A stretch of 64,000 nucleotides of DNA from Streptacidiphilus jiangxiensis (GCF_900109465.1 NZ_FOAZ01000012.1:216543-280542); one strand, 5' to 3'. Positions 8,987-20,417 are shown, numbered from the stretch's first letter. Translations and numbers: made by a program. The notes: generated by a model from the letters alone, not told the origin.

Positions 8987-10050
8987 CGAGCCAGGACAAC
9001 ATGTCTGAAGAACACCTGCCGGAGGCCGCGCACGGTCACGGGGGCGGACCCGTCGTCAGCAAGGACGGATACTTCGCCGACCCGGGCCTGCCGCCCCACG
9101 AGCACCGCCGTACCGACATCGACGAGAAGGCCGCCCGCCGTGCGGAGCGCCAGGTCGCGATGTGGTTCCTGCTGTCGATGCTGGCCACCGTCGGCTTCAT
9201 CGCCAGCTATGTCATCTTCAAGCCGGGCCCGACGCACCACGTCTTCATCTGGCCGATCGGCAACGTCTCCCCGCTGAACTTCGCGCTCGGCGTCACGCTG
9301 GGCATCTCGCTGTTCGCGATCGGCGCGGGTGCGGTCCACTGGGCCCGCACGCTGATGTCGGACGAGGAGCACATCGCCGAGCGTCACCCGATCGAGGCGA
9401 CCCCCGAGGTCCGCGAGCAGGTCTTCGCCGACTTCCGCCAGGGTTCCAAGGAGTCGGGCTTCGGCCGTCGCAAGCTGATCCGCAACACGATGATCGGCGC
9501 CATGGCGATGGTCCCGCTCTCCGCGGTCGTGCTCTTCCGCGACCTCGGTCCGCTGCCGGAGAAGAAGCTGGACACGACCGGCTGGAAGGCCGGCATGCTC
9601 CTGAAGAACATGAACACCGGTGAGCCGATCCAGGCCTCCGACGTGCAGGTCGGTTCGCTGACCTTCGCGATGCCGGCCGACCTCTCCGAGGACGACGAGG
9701 ACTTCCAGGAGCGCATCGCCAAGGACGCGCTCATGCTGGTCCGTCTTCAGCCGGGTGACATCAAGGACAAGAAGTCCGCCGACTGGGGCTACCACGGCGT
9801 GCTCGCCTTCTCCAAGATCTGCACCCACGTCGGTTGCCCGATCTCCCTGTACGAGCAGCAGACGCACCACGTCCTCTGCCCGTGCCACCAGTCGACCTTC
9901 GACCTGTCCGACGGCGCTCGCGTCATCTTCGGTCCGGCCGGGCACGCTCTGCCGCAGCTGCAGATCGGTGTCGACAACACCGGCAACCTGGAGGCCCTCA
10001 ACGGCTTCACCGTTCCCGTCGGCCCCGGCTTCTGGGAGCGCAGCGAATGA
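8983..10050 (+). CDS. qcrA: Rieske iron-sulfur subunit of the cytochrome bcc complex
   Basis: 355 residues. The C-terminal Rieske domain binds a [2Fe-2S] cluster through CTHVGC and CPCHQS, two Cys and two His. The N-terminal part is the long actinobacterial form with three predicted membrane helices (WFLLSMLATVGFIASYVIF, FALGVTLGISLFAIGAGAVHW, MIGAMAMVPLSAVVLF). The start ATG 8983 overlaps the qcrC stop, and the qcrA stop overlaps the qcrB start, so all three Qcr subunits are coupled. It takes electrons from quinol to cytochrome c of QcrC. Confidence 0.97.
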   Translation: MTSQDNMSEEHLPEAAHGHGGGPVVSKDGYFADPGLPPHEHRRTDIDEKAARRAERQVAMWFLLSMLATVGFIASYVIFKPGPTHHVFIWPIGNVSPLNFALGVTLGISLFAIGAGAVHWARTLMSDEEHIAERHPIEATPEVREQVFADFRQGSKESGFGRRKLIRNTMIGAMAMVPLSAVVLFRDLGPLPEKKLDTTGWKAGMLLKNMNTGEPIQASDVQVGSLTFAMPADLSEDDEDFQERIAKDALMLVRLQPGDIKDKKSADWGYHGVLAFSKICTHVGCPISLYEQQTHHVLCPCHQSTFDLSDGARVIFGPAGHALPQLQIGVDNTGNLEALNGFTVPVGPGFWERSE

Positions 10051-11717
10051 GCACTCACATCAGCGACGCCACCTCCGGCGCGCACGAGGAGATCGGCCAC
10101 AGCGAGGCCGGTGTCGAGCAGAAGCACCTGGGCGAAAAGTCGGCCGACTGGGTCGACGGTCGTCTGGGCGTCTACAACCTGGCCAAGGCCAACCTCCGGA
10201 AGATCTTTCCGGACCACTGGTCCTTCATGCTGGGCGAGATCTGCCTCTACAGCTTCATCATCATCATCCTGACCGGCGTCTACCTGACGCTGTTCTTCAA
10301 CCCCAGCATGGGCGAGGTCGTCTACCACGGCACCTACACCCCGCTGCAGGGCATCAAGATGTCCGAGGCGTACAAGTCGGCGCTGGACATCAGCTTCGAC
10401 GTGCGCGGCGGTCTGCTGATCCGTCAGATCCACCACTGGGCGGCGATCGTCTTCGTCGCGGCCATGCTGGTGCACATGATGCGCGTCTTCTTCACCGGCG
10501 CGTTCCGCAAGCCGCGTGAGATCAACTGGCTGTTCGGCTTCCTGCTGCTCTTCCTGGGCATGTTCGACGGCTTCATGGGCTACTCGCTCCCGGACGACCT
10601 GCTCTCCGGTACGGGTATCCGCTTCATGGAGGGCGCGATCCTGTCGGTGCCGCTGGTCGGTACCTACCTGCAGATGTTCCTGTACGGGGGTCAGTTCCCG
10701 GGCAACGACATCATCCCGCGCTTCTTCACGATCCACGTGCTGCTGATCCCGGGCATCATGCTGGGCCTGCTGGTGGCCCACCTGATCCTGGTCTTCTACC
10801 ACAAGCACACCCAGTTCGCGGGCCCCGGCCGCACCGAGAAGAACGTCGTCGGCATGCCGCTGATGCCGGTCTACATGGCCAAGGCCGGTGGCTTCTTCTT
10901 CCTGGTGTTCGGTGTCATCGCGTTCGTCTCGGCGATCGCCTCGGTCAACCCGATCTGGGAGTACGGTCCGTACCGCCCCGACCAGGTGTCCACCGACGCC
11001 CAGCCGGACTGGTACATGGGCTTCTCCGAGGGCCTGATCCGCATCATGCCGGGCTGGGAGATCCGCGCCTGGGGTCACACCCTGGAGCTGGGTGTCTTCA
11101 TCCCGCTGGTGATCTTCGGTCTGATGTTCGTCGTCATCGCGATCTACCCCTTCCTCGAGGGCTGGATCACCGGTGACAAGCGCGAGCACCACATCCTGGA
11201 CCGCCCGCGCAACGCCCCGGTCCGCACCGGCCTCGGCGTCGCGTGGATCGCGGAGTACATCATCCTGCTGGTCGGTGGTGGCAACGACCTGTTCGCCACG
11301 CACCTGCACCTGTCGATCGACGCGATCACCTGGGCCTGCCGGGTGCTGTTCTTCGTCGGCCCGGTCATCGCCTTCATGGTGACCAAGCGTTGGTGCATGG
11401 GCCTGCAGCGCCGCGACAAGGACAAGATCCTGCACGGTCGCGAGACCGGCACGATCAAGCGTCTGCCGCACGGCGAGTTCATCGAGGTCCACGCGCAGCT
11501 GCCGCAGGAGGAGCTGTTCCGCCTCACCGCCCACGAGCAGAGCGCCCCGGCCGAGCTGCCGGCGGCGGTGGACGAGAACGGCGTCAAGCGCAAGATCGGC
11601 AGCATCACCAAGCTCCGCGCGAAGCTCTCGGCCGGCTACTTCGGCCCGCAGAGCCAGATCGCGAAGCCGACCGCCGAGGAGCACGCCGAGATCACCTCCG
11701 GCCACGGCCACCACTGA
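10047..11717 (+). CDS. qcrB: Cytochrome b subunit of the cytochrome bcc complex
   Basis: 556 residues. The cytochrome b core carries the heme-binding histidines in RQIHHWAAIVF and in HVLLIPGIMLGLLVAHLILVFYHKH, and the quinol-site PDW-type segment QPDWYMGFSEG. The C-terminus has the actinobacterial cytoplasmic extension rich in charged residues, ending in a His-rich GHGHH. ATG 10047 overlaps the qcrA stop (ATGA). This subunit is the quinol-oxidising membrane core of complex III. Transcription ends at the strong hairpin 11756-11783. Confidence 0.97.
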   Translation: MSTHISDATSGAHEEIGHSEAGVEQKHLGEKSADWVDGRLGVYNLAKANLRKIFPDHWSFMLGEICLYSFIIIILTGVYLTLFFNPSMGEVVYHGTYTPLQGIKMSEAYKSALDISFDVRGGLLIRQIHHWAAIVFVAAMLVHMMRVFFTGAFRKPREINWLFGFLLLFLGMFDGFMGYSLPDDLLSGTGIRFMEGAILSVPLVGTYLQMFLYGGQFPGNDIIPRFFTIHVLLIPGIMLGLLVAHLILVFYHKHTQFAGPGRTEKNVVGMPLMPVYMAKAGGFFFLVFGVIAFVSAIASVNPIWEYGPYRPDQVSTDAQPDWYMGFSEGLIRIMPGWEIRAWGHTLELGVFIPLVIFGLMFVVIAIYPFLEGWITGDKREHHILDRPRNAPVRTGLGVAWIAEYIILLVGGGNDLFATHLHLSIDAITWACRVLFFVGPVIAFMVTKRWCMGLQRRDKDKILHGRETGTIKRLPHGEFIEVHAQLPQEELFRLTAHEQSAPAELPAAVDENGVKRKIGSITKLRAKLSAGYFGPQSQIAKPTAEEHAEITSGHGHH

Positions 11718-11755
11718 GGTAGCCGAACTGCAGTAACGCCGCCGCCACAGCGGTA

Positions 11756-11783
11756 GAGGCCCCCTCCTTCGGGAGGGGGCCTC
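11756..11783. terminator. Strong hairpin terminator after qcrB
   Basis: A perfect 12-bp stem (11756-11767 with 11772-11783) closed by a stable TTCG tetraloop, 38 bp after the qcrB stop and just before the end of the convergent hydrolase gene (stop 11792-11794). It can act for both directions. Confidence 0.9.
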
Positions 11784-11791
11784 GTGCGTTC

Positions 11792-13162
11792 TCAGGGCAG
11801 CAGCAGACCCCAGTACAGCGCCCAGGGGACGAAGACGGCCGCCGCGGCGAGCAGCGGCAGCGCGTCCCGGCGGCGGGCGAACGCCACCTGCACCGCGCCC
11901 GCGACGCAGCCCAGCGCCAGCAGCTGCAGCGCCAGCCACGGCAGCGGCCGCCCCAGCACCACCGGGCCGATCGCGTTCGCGGCCGTGACGACGCAGAAGA
12001 GCAGGTAGCCCAGTGCCCCGAGCAAGGCCGCCAGGCCCGCCGCGGCGGTCCGGAAGGCCGCCCGGCCCAGCCGTCGCCCGCCGCGCAGCAGGGTGCCCCC
12101 GAACCCGGCCACGAGGAGCGTCAGGACGGCCGACTGGACCCACCCGGTCTCGTACCAGGCGAGTGGCGTGAGCGGGGCGCTCGTGCGGTCCTGGCGGTCC
12201 GGGGTGCCGACCACGGCGGAGGCGGGCGCCGCGCCACGAGTCACCGCGCCGATCCACGCCGCCTCGTAGGCCGCGTAGTCGGCGGGCAGCGCGTCGATCC
12301 GGTCGAAGCCGTCGTCGTCCGTCAGGTTCAGGTTGTGCCGCACGTCCGGAACGAAGCGGAGCACGTGGTGGGTGTTGCCGCCCGCGTCGAGGGCCGCGCC
12401 GATGATCCGGGCGCTCTCCTGCGGCGCCGCCTCGCGGTCCAGCGCGCCCCACTCCGCCAGCACCGGCACGTGGACCCGCCGCCAGGCCGGCACCGGGTCG
12501 TAGTCCGCCTCGGGGAAGAGCCCGGCGCCGACCAGCTGCCGGCTCCCGGTGGTCGCCAGCGCGTCGGTCAGCGAGCCGGAGACGTGGTGGTGGCCGAGGA
12601 ACTCGCCGTAGGCCCAGGCCTGCTGGCGGGCCGGGGTGAGGCCGACGGCCCCGGCGGTGATCAGGAAGGCGACCTCGCCCGAGCCGCCCGAGCCGCTCCC
12701 GGCGGCGATCGACGCGGGCCAGGCGCCCTCCGAGAGCCCCCACAGGCCCACCTCGTGCGGGGCGACGTCCGTCCGGGCCCGCAGCAGCGCGACGCCCGCG
12801 AGGGCGTCGGCGGCGAGCTGCCCGTAGTCCCGGTGCGTCATCGAGTACCCGACGGTGCGCTTGTCGTACACGAGGGCGACGACCCCGCGCCGCGCGTACG
12901 CCCGCGCGGCGGGCAGCAGCGCCGCCTGACCGCCGGGGCCCGCGCCCGGCAGCATCACGACCCCGGCCCTCGGCGCGGTGGTGGCCCCGGCCGGGGCCAC
13001 CACCGTCCCGTGCAGTCGCACCCCGCCCTCGCCGGTGAAGACCACGGGGGTGGCCACCGTCCCCGCTCCGTCGGCGGCGCGGGCCGCAGCGATCGGCTGA
13101 AGCAGGGTCAGGACGCAGAGCAGAATCGCGAGTCGGACGGTTCGCAGGAGGTGTCGTCTCAT
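11792..13162 (-). CDS. Secreted/membrane-anchored alpha/beta hydrolase
   Basis: 456 residues. A signal sequence (about 1-30, ending AAARAADG) leads into an alpha/beta-hydrolase domain with the oxyanion segment VVMLPGAGPGG and the nucleophile elbow GLSEG. A later acid/His region includes EWGALDREAAP and RHNLNL. From about residue 330 there are four predicted membrane helices (for example LLVAGFGGTLL and LLGALGYLLFCVV), so the enzyme would be anchored with its catalytic domain outside the cell. It resembles dienelactone-hydrolase/BAAT-type esterases, but the substrate is unknown. The next gene upstream on this strand is an NCS1 permease, separated by a small hairpin. Confidence 0.8.
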   Translation of the reverse strand: MRRHLLRTVRLAILLCVLTLLQPIAAARAADGAGTVATPVVFTGEGGVRLHGTVVAPAGATTAPRAGVVMLPGAGPGGQAALLPAARAYARRGVVALVYDKRTVGYSMTHRDYGQLAADALAGVALLRARTDVAPHEVGLWGLSEGAWPASIAAGSGSGGSGEVAFLITAGAVGLTPARQQAWAYGEFLGHHHVSGSLTDALATTGSRQLVGAGLFPEADYDPVPAWRRVHVPVLAEWGALDREAAPQESARIIGAALDAGGNTHHVLRFVPDVRHNLNLTDDDGFDRIDALPADYAAYEAAWIGAVTRGAAPASAVVGTPDRQDRTSAPLTPLAWYETGWVQSAVLTLLVAGFGGTLLRGGRRLGRAAFRTAAAGLAALLGALGYLLFCVVTAANAIGPVVLGRPLPWLALQLLALGCVAGAVQVAFARRRDALPLLAAAAVFVPWALYWGLLLP

Positions 13163-13216
13163 GGCGTAGAGCCTCGCGAACCGGCGGCCCGCGAACCATC
13201 GAGCGCTCCCCCGAGC

Positions 13217-13237
13217 CGGGGGTGGGGACAGCCCCCG
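13217..13237 (-). terminator. Small hairpin after the NCS1 permease gene
   Basis: CGGGGG (13217-13222) and CCCCCG (13232-13237) are inverted and sit directly next to the permease stop codon at 13238. This is a short G/C stem without a U-tract, so it is only a candidate terminator separating the permease from the hydrolase gene. Confidence 0.4.
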
Positions 13238-14767
<1,530 letters not shown>

Positions 14768-14848
14768 CGCACGCCACCTCGCTTCGCTGCGCGGAGAGGC
14801 CGGAAACCGTCAGTAGAGCAGAGCCCTTGTCTCCGCGCATAGACAGCG

Positions 14849-16774
14849 TCAGCGAGGTTCGTGCACGGTCTCCAGGTGGGCGCCGACCCGGCCCAGGAAC
14901 TCCTCCCAGCGCGCCACGAACTCCGGGTCGTGCGGGGAGAGCCCCGTCGCCATCCGGGTGACCTGTGGCAGCAGCGTCGGGTAGCTGGCCAGGCCGAAGC
15001 ACATCAGTCGGAAGAGGGCCGGGTCCAGCTCCGGGTCGAGCCGACCGGCCGCCTGACGGCGGGCGATCTCGGCGATCTGGGCCTGGATGACGGGCGTGCG
15101 GTCCTCCTCGTGCGGGATCGGCCGGTCTCCGTAGGCGAGGGCCTCACGCTGCAGGTAGGCCAGCCACGTCGCGTCGGCCTCCTCCTGGTGGCGGTAGTGG
15201 AACGCGAGGAACTCCCCGAACGGCTCCGGCGCCTGCCCGGCCCGGTCCAGACGCTGGCCGCGCACCTTGGCCAGCAGCTCGTTGAAGAGCTGGTCCCCCA
15301 CCCGGCCGCCGGTGGCCAGGAACATCGACCAGGCGAAGCCGCCCGCCCAGCCCGGCAGCCGCTCGATGAGCGCGTTCGCGGGCTGCCCCGGCGCCTGCGG
15401 CATCCGGTACACCAGAACGGCCGCCGCCAGCAGCAGCACCGCGCTGAGCGGCATCAGCTCGCCGAACGCGGTGGAGTAGGCGGCGCCGTGGGCCGCCCGG
15501 CCGACGAGGGTGAAGTAGCTCAGCCCGAACAGGGCGACGCCGAGCACGTTGCCCGTCTGCATCGAGGTGGTGACCACCCCGGAGGCGCCGCCCGCGTCCT
15601 TCGGCGGCACGCTGGACAGGATCGTGCCGACCAGCGGGCTCATGCCCAGGCCCTGCCCGACACCGGTCAGCAGCATGGTCGGCGCCAGCGCCCACACCGA
15701 CAGCGTGGTGCCGGCCGCGGCGGCCGTCGCGGCCGTGCCCAGCAGCCCGAAGGCGGCCAGCACGTAGCCGATCGCCAGCACGTGCCGACCGAGCACCGGC
15801 ACCAGTCGGGGCGCCAGCAGCGAGGTGCAGAAGAAGCCCACCGCGCTCGGGGTGTAGACCAGCGCCGACCTCAGCGGCGAGAAGTCCAGCCCCGTCTGCA
15901 GGTAGACGGCGAGGGTGAACAGGAAGCCCGCGTAGGACAGCTGGAACAGCACCGCGATCGGCACGCCGCTCGCGAAGCCCCGGTTGCGGAACAGGTCCAG
16001 CCGCACCAGCGGCTGCCCGCCCCGGGCCGCCACCGCCTTCTCCCAGCGCAGGAAGCCCCAGCCCACCGGGAGCGCCGCGACGAGCATCAGCACCAGCCAG
16101 AGCGGCCAGCCCAGGTCCCGGCCGAGCAGCAGCGGCACCGAGAGCAGCAGAAGCAGGGTCGTCACCAGGCCCGCTCCGCCGAGGTCCAGCCGGGTCCGCG
16201 ACTCGTCGCGGTCGTCCGGCAGCCAGACCAGGGCGGCCACCGCCGCCACGATCCCGACCGGGACGTTGACCAGGAACACCGGCCGCCAGGTCCAGCCGAA
16301 CAGGTCCAGCGCCAGCAGCGCACCGCCGATCAGCTGCCCCGCGATGGCCGCGATCCCGATCACCGCGCCGAAGGCGCCGAGTGCCCGGCCGCGCGCCTCG
16401 CCCTGGTAGCTGGTCTGGATGATGGCCAGCACCTGCGGGTAGAGCATCGCCCCGCCGACGCCCTGCAGCACGCGCGCGACCACCAGCACGGTGGTGTCCG
16501 GGGCCGCCCCGCACAGGGCCGAGGCGGCGGTGAACACCAGCAGCCCCGCGACGAACATCCGCTTGCGCCCGAGGATGTCCCCGAGCCGCCCTCCGGTCAC
16601 CAGCAGCGAGGCGTAGGCGATGGTGTACGCGGACACCACCAGCTCCACCGCGCCGAAACCGGCGTTCAGGCCGGAGCTTATGGACGGGATCGCCACGTTG
16701 ACGATCGCCACGTCCAGGATCGCCATGAACGTGCCGACCAGCACGATCGGCAGGACGAATTTTCTGCGCTCCAC
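14849..16774 (-). CDS. DHA2-type MFS drug exporter fused to a TetR-like C-terminal domain
   Basis: 641 residues, about 150 longer than usual for its family. Residues 1-455 are a 14-helix EmrB/QacA-type exporter: motif D LDVAIVNVAIPSI, motif A GGRLGDILGRKRMF and motif C-like GAVIGIAAIAGQLIGG are visible. The rest is soluble and reads like the ligand-binding half of a TetR regulator (helical, with AEIARRQAAGRLDPELDP and SPHDPEFVARWEEFLGRVG), but no helix-turn-helix precedes it. A cytosolic ligand-sensing domain acting on the pump is inferred. Start GTG 16774 has GGGGGAGGG just upstream. It is in tandem with the NCS1 gene, 81 bp away. Confidence 0.85.
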   Translation of the reverse strand: MERRKFVLPIVLVGTFMAILDVAIVNVAIPSISSGLNAGFGAVELVVSAYTIAYASLLVTGGRLGDILGRKRMFVAGLLVFTAASALCGAAPDTTVLVVARVLQGVGGAMLYPQVLAIIQTSYQGEARGRALGAFGAVIGIAAIAGQLIGGALLALDLFGWTWRPVFLVNVPVGIVAAVAALVWLPDDRDESRTRLDLGGAGLVTTLLLLLSVPLLLGRDLGWPLWLVLMLVAALPVGWGFLRWEKAVAARGGQPLVRLDLFRNRGFASGVPIAVLFQLSYAGFLFTLAVYLQTGLDFSPLRSALVYTPSAVGFFCTSLLAPRLVPVLGRHVLAIGYVLAAFGLLGTAATAAAAGTTLSVWALAPTMLLTGVGQGLGMSPLVGTILSSVPPKDAGGASGVVTTSMQTGNVLGVALFGLSYFTLVGRAAHGAAYSTAFGELMPLSAVLLLAAAVLVYRMPQAPGQPANALIERLPGWAGGFAWSMFLATGGRVGDQLFNELLAKVRGQRLDRAGQAPEPFGEFLAFHYRHQEEADATWLAYLQREALAYGDRPIPHEEDRTPVIQAQIAEIARRQAAGRLDPELDPALFRLMCFGLASYPTLLPQVTRMATGLSPHDPEFVARWEEFLGRVGAHLETVHEPR

Positions 16775-16844
16775 GCGCCCTCCCCCAAGATCAGGCCAAA
16801 GTGCCTATTCTTACCGGGAGTTGTGCGCGGGCGCAGAGATTTTC

Positions 16845-18125
16845 TCAGGCCCTGGGACGCAGGTACCCGACCGAGGACGCGACGCTCGCGGCGGCGCCGG
16901 CGGCGGGCGCGTTCGCGGGGTCCGTCGTGGCCGGCTGCGTGGTGACCGTCCTGCCGAGCGCGCTGCCCTTGATCCAGTCGGACCAGGCCAGGTTCCAGTC
17001 GCCGAAGCCGTTGCCGAACGGCTCCATCTGGTGGCCCAGGCTGTTGACGACCTGGACGATGTCGCCGCGCCGGAAGTTGTCGTAGAACCACTCCGCGTTG
17101 CCGGTGCTCATGCCGGTGCAGCCGTGGCTGACGTTGGACACGCCCTGCGAACCCTCCGACCACGGGGCGGCGTGCACGTACTCGCCGCTCCAGGTGACCC
17201 GGGTGTCCCAGTAGACGTCGAGGTGGTAGGCGTTGGGGCTGTCGGCGGCGATGCCGACGGTGGAGGAGTTCATGAACACCTCCTGCTGCTGCTCCAGGAC
17301 GACCTTGATGCCGTTGCGGGTGGAGAAGCCGGGCTTGCCGGTGGTGATCGGGATCGAGCGGATCTTCTCGCCGTTGCGGTAGACCGACATGTAGTCGCTG
17401 CCCGCGTCGGTGAGGGCGAACATCTTGTCGCCCGTCCTGAACCCGACCGCGGCGGGGGCGCCGCCGTAGAGGCCGTCCTGCACCTTGGCGCCGCCGAGGT
17501 CGAAGGAGGCCTGGACCGTGGCGTGGGTCGGCCAGTAGTCCTTGGGCCGGAAGTGCAGGGTCGAGTCGTCCACCCAGTACCACGAGCCGGTGACGGACGG
17601 CGTGGAGCGGACGGACAGCCCGCGCTCGACGACCTGCCGGGCGGCCTGGTCGTGCACGGGGTGGCTGAGCGCCACCGTGATCGGCTCACCGACGCCGTAC
17701 ACGGCCTTGTCGCCGGGCGTCAGCGTCGCGGTGAGGGTCGCAGCCGCGGTGAGGGTCGTGAAGCCCTTCTGGACCCCGCCACGGCCCGTCCCGTCCCCGT
17801 CGGCCGCCTGCACCTTGACGGTGTAGTGCGTGCCGGCCGCCAGCGGGCCGGTGGAGCGCCAGGAGGCGCCGTCGGCGGCCAGCTTCCCGGCCACCTGGCG
17901 TCCGCCGTCGGCGACGACGGTGACGTCGGTCAGGTGCCCGCCGTGCTGGGCGGTGATCACGACCGGCAGCGCCGGGTCGACGTTCGTGCTGCCCGCCGGG
18001 GTGACCTGCACCAGCGCGCTCGCGTCGACCTGCTGCTCGGGCCCGACGTCGCCACCGCCGCTGCAGGCCGTCAGCGGAGCGGCGCTCAGGACCGCGCCCG
18101 CGACCAGAATCCTTGCCGACTTCAT
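16845..18125 (-). CDS. L,D-transpeptidase lipoprotein (Ig-like domains plus YkuD domain)
   Basis: 426 residues. A lipoprotein signal (lipobox LTAC, acylated Cys about residue 21) anchors it outside the membrane. Two Ig-like domains (about 35-130 and 135-240, with GSWYWVDDSTLHFRPKDYWP between them) precede a YkuD catalytic domain whose active site is SHGCTGMS, with the HxxxxxxxxSHGC arrangement around VHAAPWSEGS. Actinobacterial enzymes of this architecture (LdtMt2-like) form 3-3 cross-links in peptidoglycan and are the target of carbapenems. A Ser/Ala-rich tail follows. ATG 18125 has GGAGAGG upstream. It follows the cta operon terminator in the same direction. Confidence 0.93.
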   Translation of the reverse strand: MKSARILVAGAVLSAAPLTACSGGGDVGPEQQVDASALVQVTPAGSTNVDPALPVVITAQHGGHLTDVTVVADGGRQVAGKLAADGASWRSTGPLAAGTHYTVKVQAADGDGTGRGGVQKGFTTLTAAATLTATLTPGDKAVYGVGEPITVALSHPVHDQAARQVVERGLSVRSTPSVTGSWYWVDDSTLHFRPKDYWPTHATVQASFDLGGAKVQDGLYGGAPAAVGFRTGDKMFALTDAGSDYMSVYRNGEKIRSIPITTGKPGFSTRNGIKVVLEQQQEVFMNSSTVGIAADSPNAYHLDVYWDTRVTWSGEYVHAAPWSEGSQGVSNVSHGCTGMSTGNAEWFYDNFRRGDIVQVVNSLGHQMEPFGNGFGDWNLAWSDWIKGSALGRTVTTQPATTDPANAPAAGAAASVASSVGYLRPRA

Positions 18126-18225
18126 GTGCAGCCTCTCCGAAGAACCGACGCTCCGTCACATCGTAGGAAAGCTGCACATTCGGCACGCGCTACGTCACCC
18201 ACCCGAGTGAGCCGGGCACGCCGAA

Positions 18226-18262
18226 GGGCCGAGTACCACGCCCGTAGGCGGGTACTCGGCCC
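18226..18262 (-). terminator. Terminator of the ctaC-ctaD-ctaF operon
   Basis: A 12-bp perfect stem (18226-18237 with 18251-18262) enclosing a second short stem (CGCC/GGCG), located 20 bp beyond the ctaF stop. It separates the oxidase operon from the transpeptidase gene downstream. Confidence 0.85.
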
Positions 18263-18282
18263 CTCGTGCGGTCCGACTCAGA

Positions 18283-18681
18283 TCACTGGGTCTGGTTCTC
18301 GCCGCGGTAGTACTCGAACGTCCAACCGAAGAGCCCCATGAGGATCACCGGCATGGCGAACATCATCAGCCACCAGCCGAAGATGACACCCAGGAAGGCG
18401 AGCGTGCCGCCGAGGCCCAGGGCCAGCGGCTGCCAGCTGTGCGGGCTGAAGAAGCCCTGCACGCCCGCGTCGTCCGAGACCTCGGCCTGCGGGTTGTCGC
18501 CCGCGCCCGTGTCCACGCGCTTGGCGGTGAACAGCAGGTAGAAGGCGATGAACGAGCCCAGGGCGAAGGCCAGGAACAGGCAGGTGGTGCCCGTCGGGTC
18601 CTTCGACCAGATGCCGTACCAGATCGCCATGCCCAGGACGAAGACCGCGAAGCCGGCGAAGATCTTGCCTTGCTCCCTCAT
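18283..18681 (-). CDS. ctaF: Actinobacterial cytochrome c oxidase subunit IV
   Basis: 132-residue small membrane protein matching actinobacterial CtaF. There are two N-terminal helices ([20 protein letters not shown] and [20 protein letters not shown]), a loop with [17 protein letters not shown], two further helices and a charged tail [11 protein letters not shown]. It packs against the CtaC/CtaD core. ATG 18681 overlaps the ctaD stop by four bases, and it is the last gene of the ctaC-ctaD-ctaF operon. Confidence 0.95.
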   Translation of the reverse strand: MREQGKIFAGFAVFVLGMAIWYGIWSKDPTGTTCLFLAFALGSFIAFYLLFTAKRVDTGAGDNPQAEVSDDAGVQGFFSPHSWQPLALGLGGTLAFLGVIFGWWLMMFAMPVILMGLFGWTFEYYRGENQTQ

Positions 18682-20417
18682 CGGTCACCCGCCTCCTTCT
18701 TCTCCAGTGCGGCCTGCAGGTGGGCCGGCACCTCGCCGTGGTTCTCCAGGTAGTCGCGCGCCGCGATCTCCGGGTGGTGCAGGTCGAACGCCGGGGATTC
18801 GCTACGGATGCGCGGCAGCGTGAGGAAGTTGTGCCGCGGCGGCGGGCAGGAGGTCGCCCACTCCAGCGAGCGGCCGTAGCCCCACGGGTCGTCGACCTCG
18901 ACCTTCTTGCCGTACTTGGCGGTCTTCCAGACGTTGTAGAGGAACGGCAGGATCGACGCGCCCAGGATGAAGGAGCCGATGGTCGAGATCAGGTTCAGCG
19001 TGGTGAAGCCGTCGGTGGGCAGGTACGTCGCGTAGCGGCGCGGCATGCCCTCCGCACCCAGCCAGTGCTGGACCAGGAAGGTGGTGTGGAAGCCGACGAA
19101 CAGCAGCCAGAAGCAGATCTTGCCCAGGCGCTCGTCCAGCATCTTGCCGGTCATCTTGGGCCACCAGAAGTGGAAGCCCGCGAACATCGCGAAGACGACG
19201 GTGCCGAAGACCACGTAGTGGAAGTGGGCGACGACGAAGTACGAGTCCGAGACGTGGAAGTCGATCGGCGGGGAGGCGAGCAGAACGCCCGTCAGACCAC
19301 CGAAGACGAAGGTGACCAGGAAGCCGACGGTCCACAGCATCGGGGTCTCGAAGCTGAGCGAGCCCCGCCACATGGTGCCGATCCAGTTGAAGAACTTGAC
19401 GCCGGTCGGAACGGCGATCAGGAACGTCATGAAGGAGAAGAACGGCAGCAGGACCGCGCCGGTGACGTACATGTGGTGGGCCCACACCGTCACGGACAGA
19501 CCGGCGATCGCGATGGTCGCCGCGATCAGCGAGGAGTAACCGAACATCGGCTTGCGCGAGAAGACCGGCACGACCTCGGAGATGATCCCGAAGAACGGCA
19601 GCGCGATGATGTACACCTCGGGGTGACCGAAGAACCAGAACAGGTGCTGCCACAGGATGGCGCCACCGTTGGCCGGGTCGAAGACGTGCGCACCGAACTT
19701 GCGGTCGGCCTCCAGCGCGAGAAGCGCGGCGGCGAGGACCGGGAACGCGAGCAGGACCAGGACGGCCGTCAGCAGGACGTTCCACACGAAGATCGGCATC
19801 CGGAACATGGTCATGCCCGGGGCACGCATGCACAGGATGGTGGTGATGAAGTTCACCGAGCCGAGGATGGTGCCGAAGCCCGAGAGGGCCAGACCCATGA
19901 TCCACATGTCGCCGCCGACACCGGGGCTGTGGATCGCGTCGGACAGCGGCGCGTAGGCGAACCAGCCGAAGTCGGCCGCACCCTGGGGGGTGAGGAAGCC
20001 GCCGACGGCGATCAGCGAGCCGAACAGGTACAGCCAGTAGGCGAACATGTTCAGACGCGGGAAGGCCACGTCGGGGGCGCCGATCTGGAGCGGCATGATC
20101 CAGTTCGTGAAGCCGGCGAAGAGCGGCGTCGCGAACATCAGCAGCATGATCGTGCCGTGCATCGTGAACGCCTGGTTGAACTGCTCGTTCGTCAGGACGC
20201 CCGCGTTGGGCTGCGCCAGCTGGGCACGCATGGTCAGCGCCAGGATGCCGCCGACCAGGAAGAAGGCGAACGACGTGACCAGGTACAGGGTACCGATGGT
20301 CTTGTGGTCGGTCGTCGTCATCCACTTGATGATCGACGTACCGGCCTTCGTCTCCTTGGCCGGCCGGGCCGCGGCGGTACCCCCGCTGAGCCCATGGGGT
20401 TCATTGAGGATGGTCAT
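18678..20417 (-). CDS. ctaD: Cytochrome c oxidase subunit I (aa3)
   Basis: 579 residues, 12 predicted helices. Residues binding heme a, heme a3 and CuB are visible in [28 protein letters not shown] (His-Pro-Glu-Val-Tyr, the Tyr cross-linked to a His), WAHHMYVTG and [10 protein letters not shown]. The start is ATG 20417, overlapping the end of ctaC (ATGA); upstream codons have no family match. It is the proton-pumping catalytic subunit that reduces oxygen to water with electrons from QcrC through CuA of CtaC. Confidence 0.97.
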   Translation of the reverse strand: MTILNEPHGLSGGTAAARPAKETKAGTSIIKWMTTTDHKTIGTLYLVTSFAFFLVGGILALTMRAQLAQPNAGVLTNEQFNQAFTMHGTIMLLMFATPLFAGFTNWIMPLQIGAPDVAFPRLNMFAYWLYLFGSLIAVGGFLTPQGAADFGWFAYAPLSDAIHSPGVGGDMWIMGLALSGFGTILGSVNFITTILCMRAPGMTMFRMPIFVWNVLLTAVLVLLAFPVLAAALLALEADRKFGAHVFDPANGGAILWQHLFWFFGHPEVYIIALPFFGIISEVVPVFSRKPMFGYSSLIAATIAIAGLSVTVWAHHMYVTGAVLLPFFSFMTFLIAVPTGVKFFNWIGTMWRGSLSFETPMLWTVGFLVTFVFGGLTGVLLASPPIDFHVSDSYFVVAHFHYVVFGTVVFAMFAGFHFWWPKMTGKMLDERLGKICFWLLFVGFHTTFLVQHWLGAEGMPRRYATYLPTDGFTTLNLISTIGSFILGASILPFLYNVWKTAKYGKKVEVDDPWGYGRSLEWATSCPPPRHNFLTLPRIRSESPAFDLHHPEIAARDYLENHGEVPAHLQAALEKKEAGDR

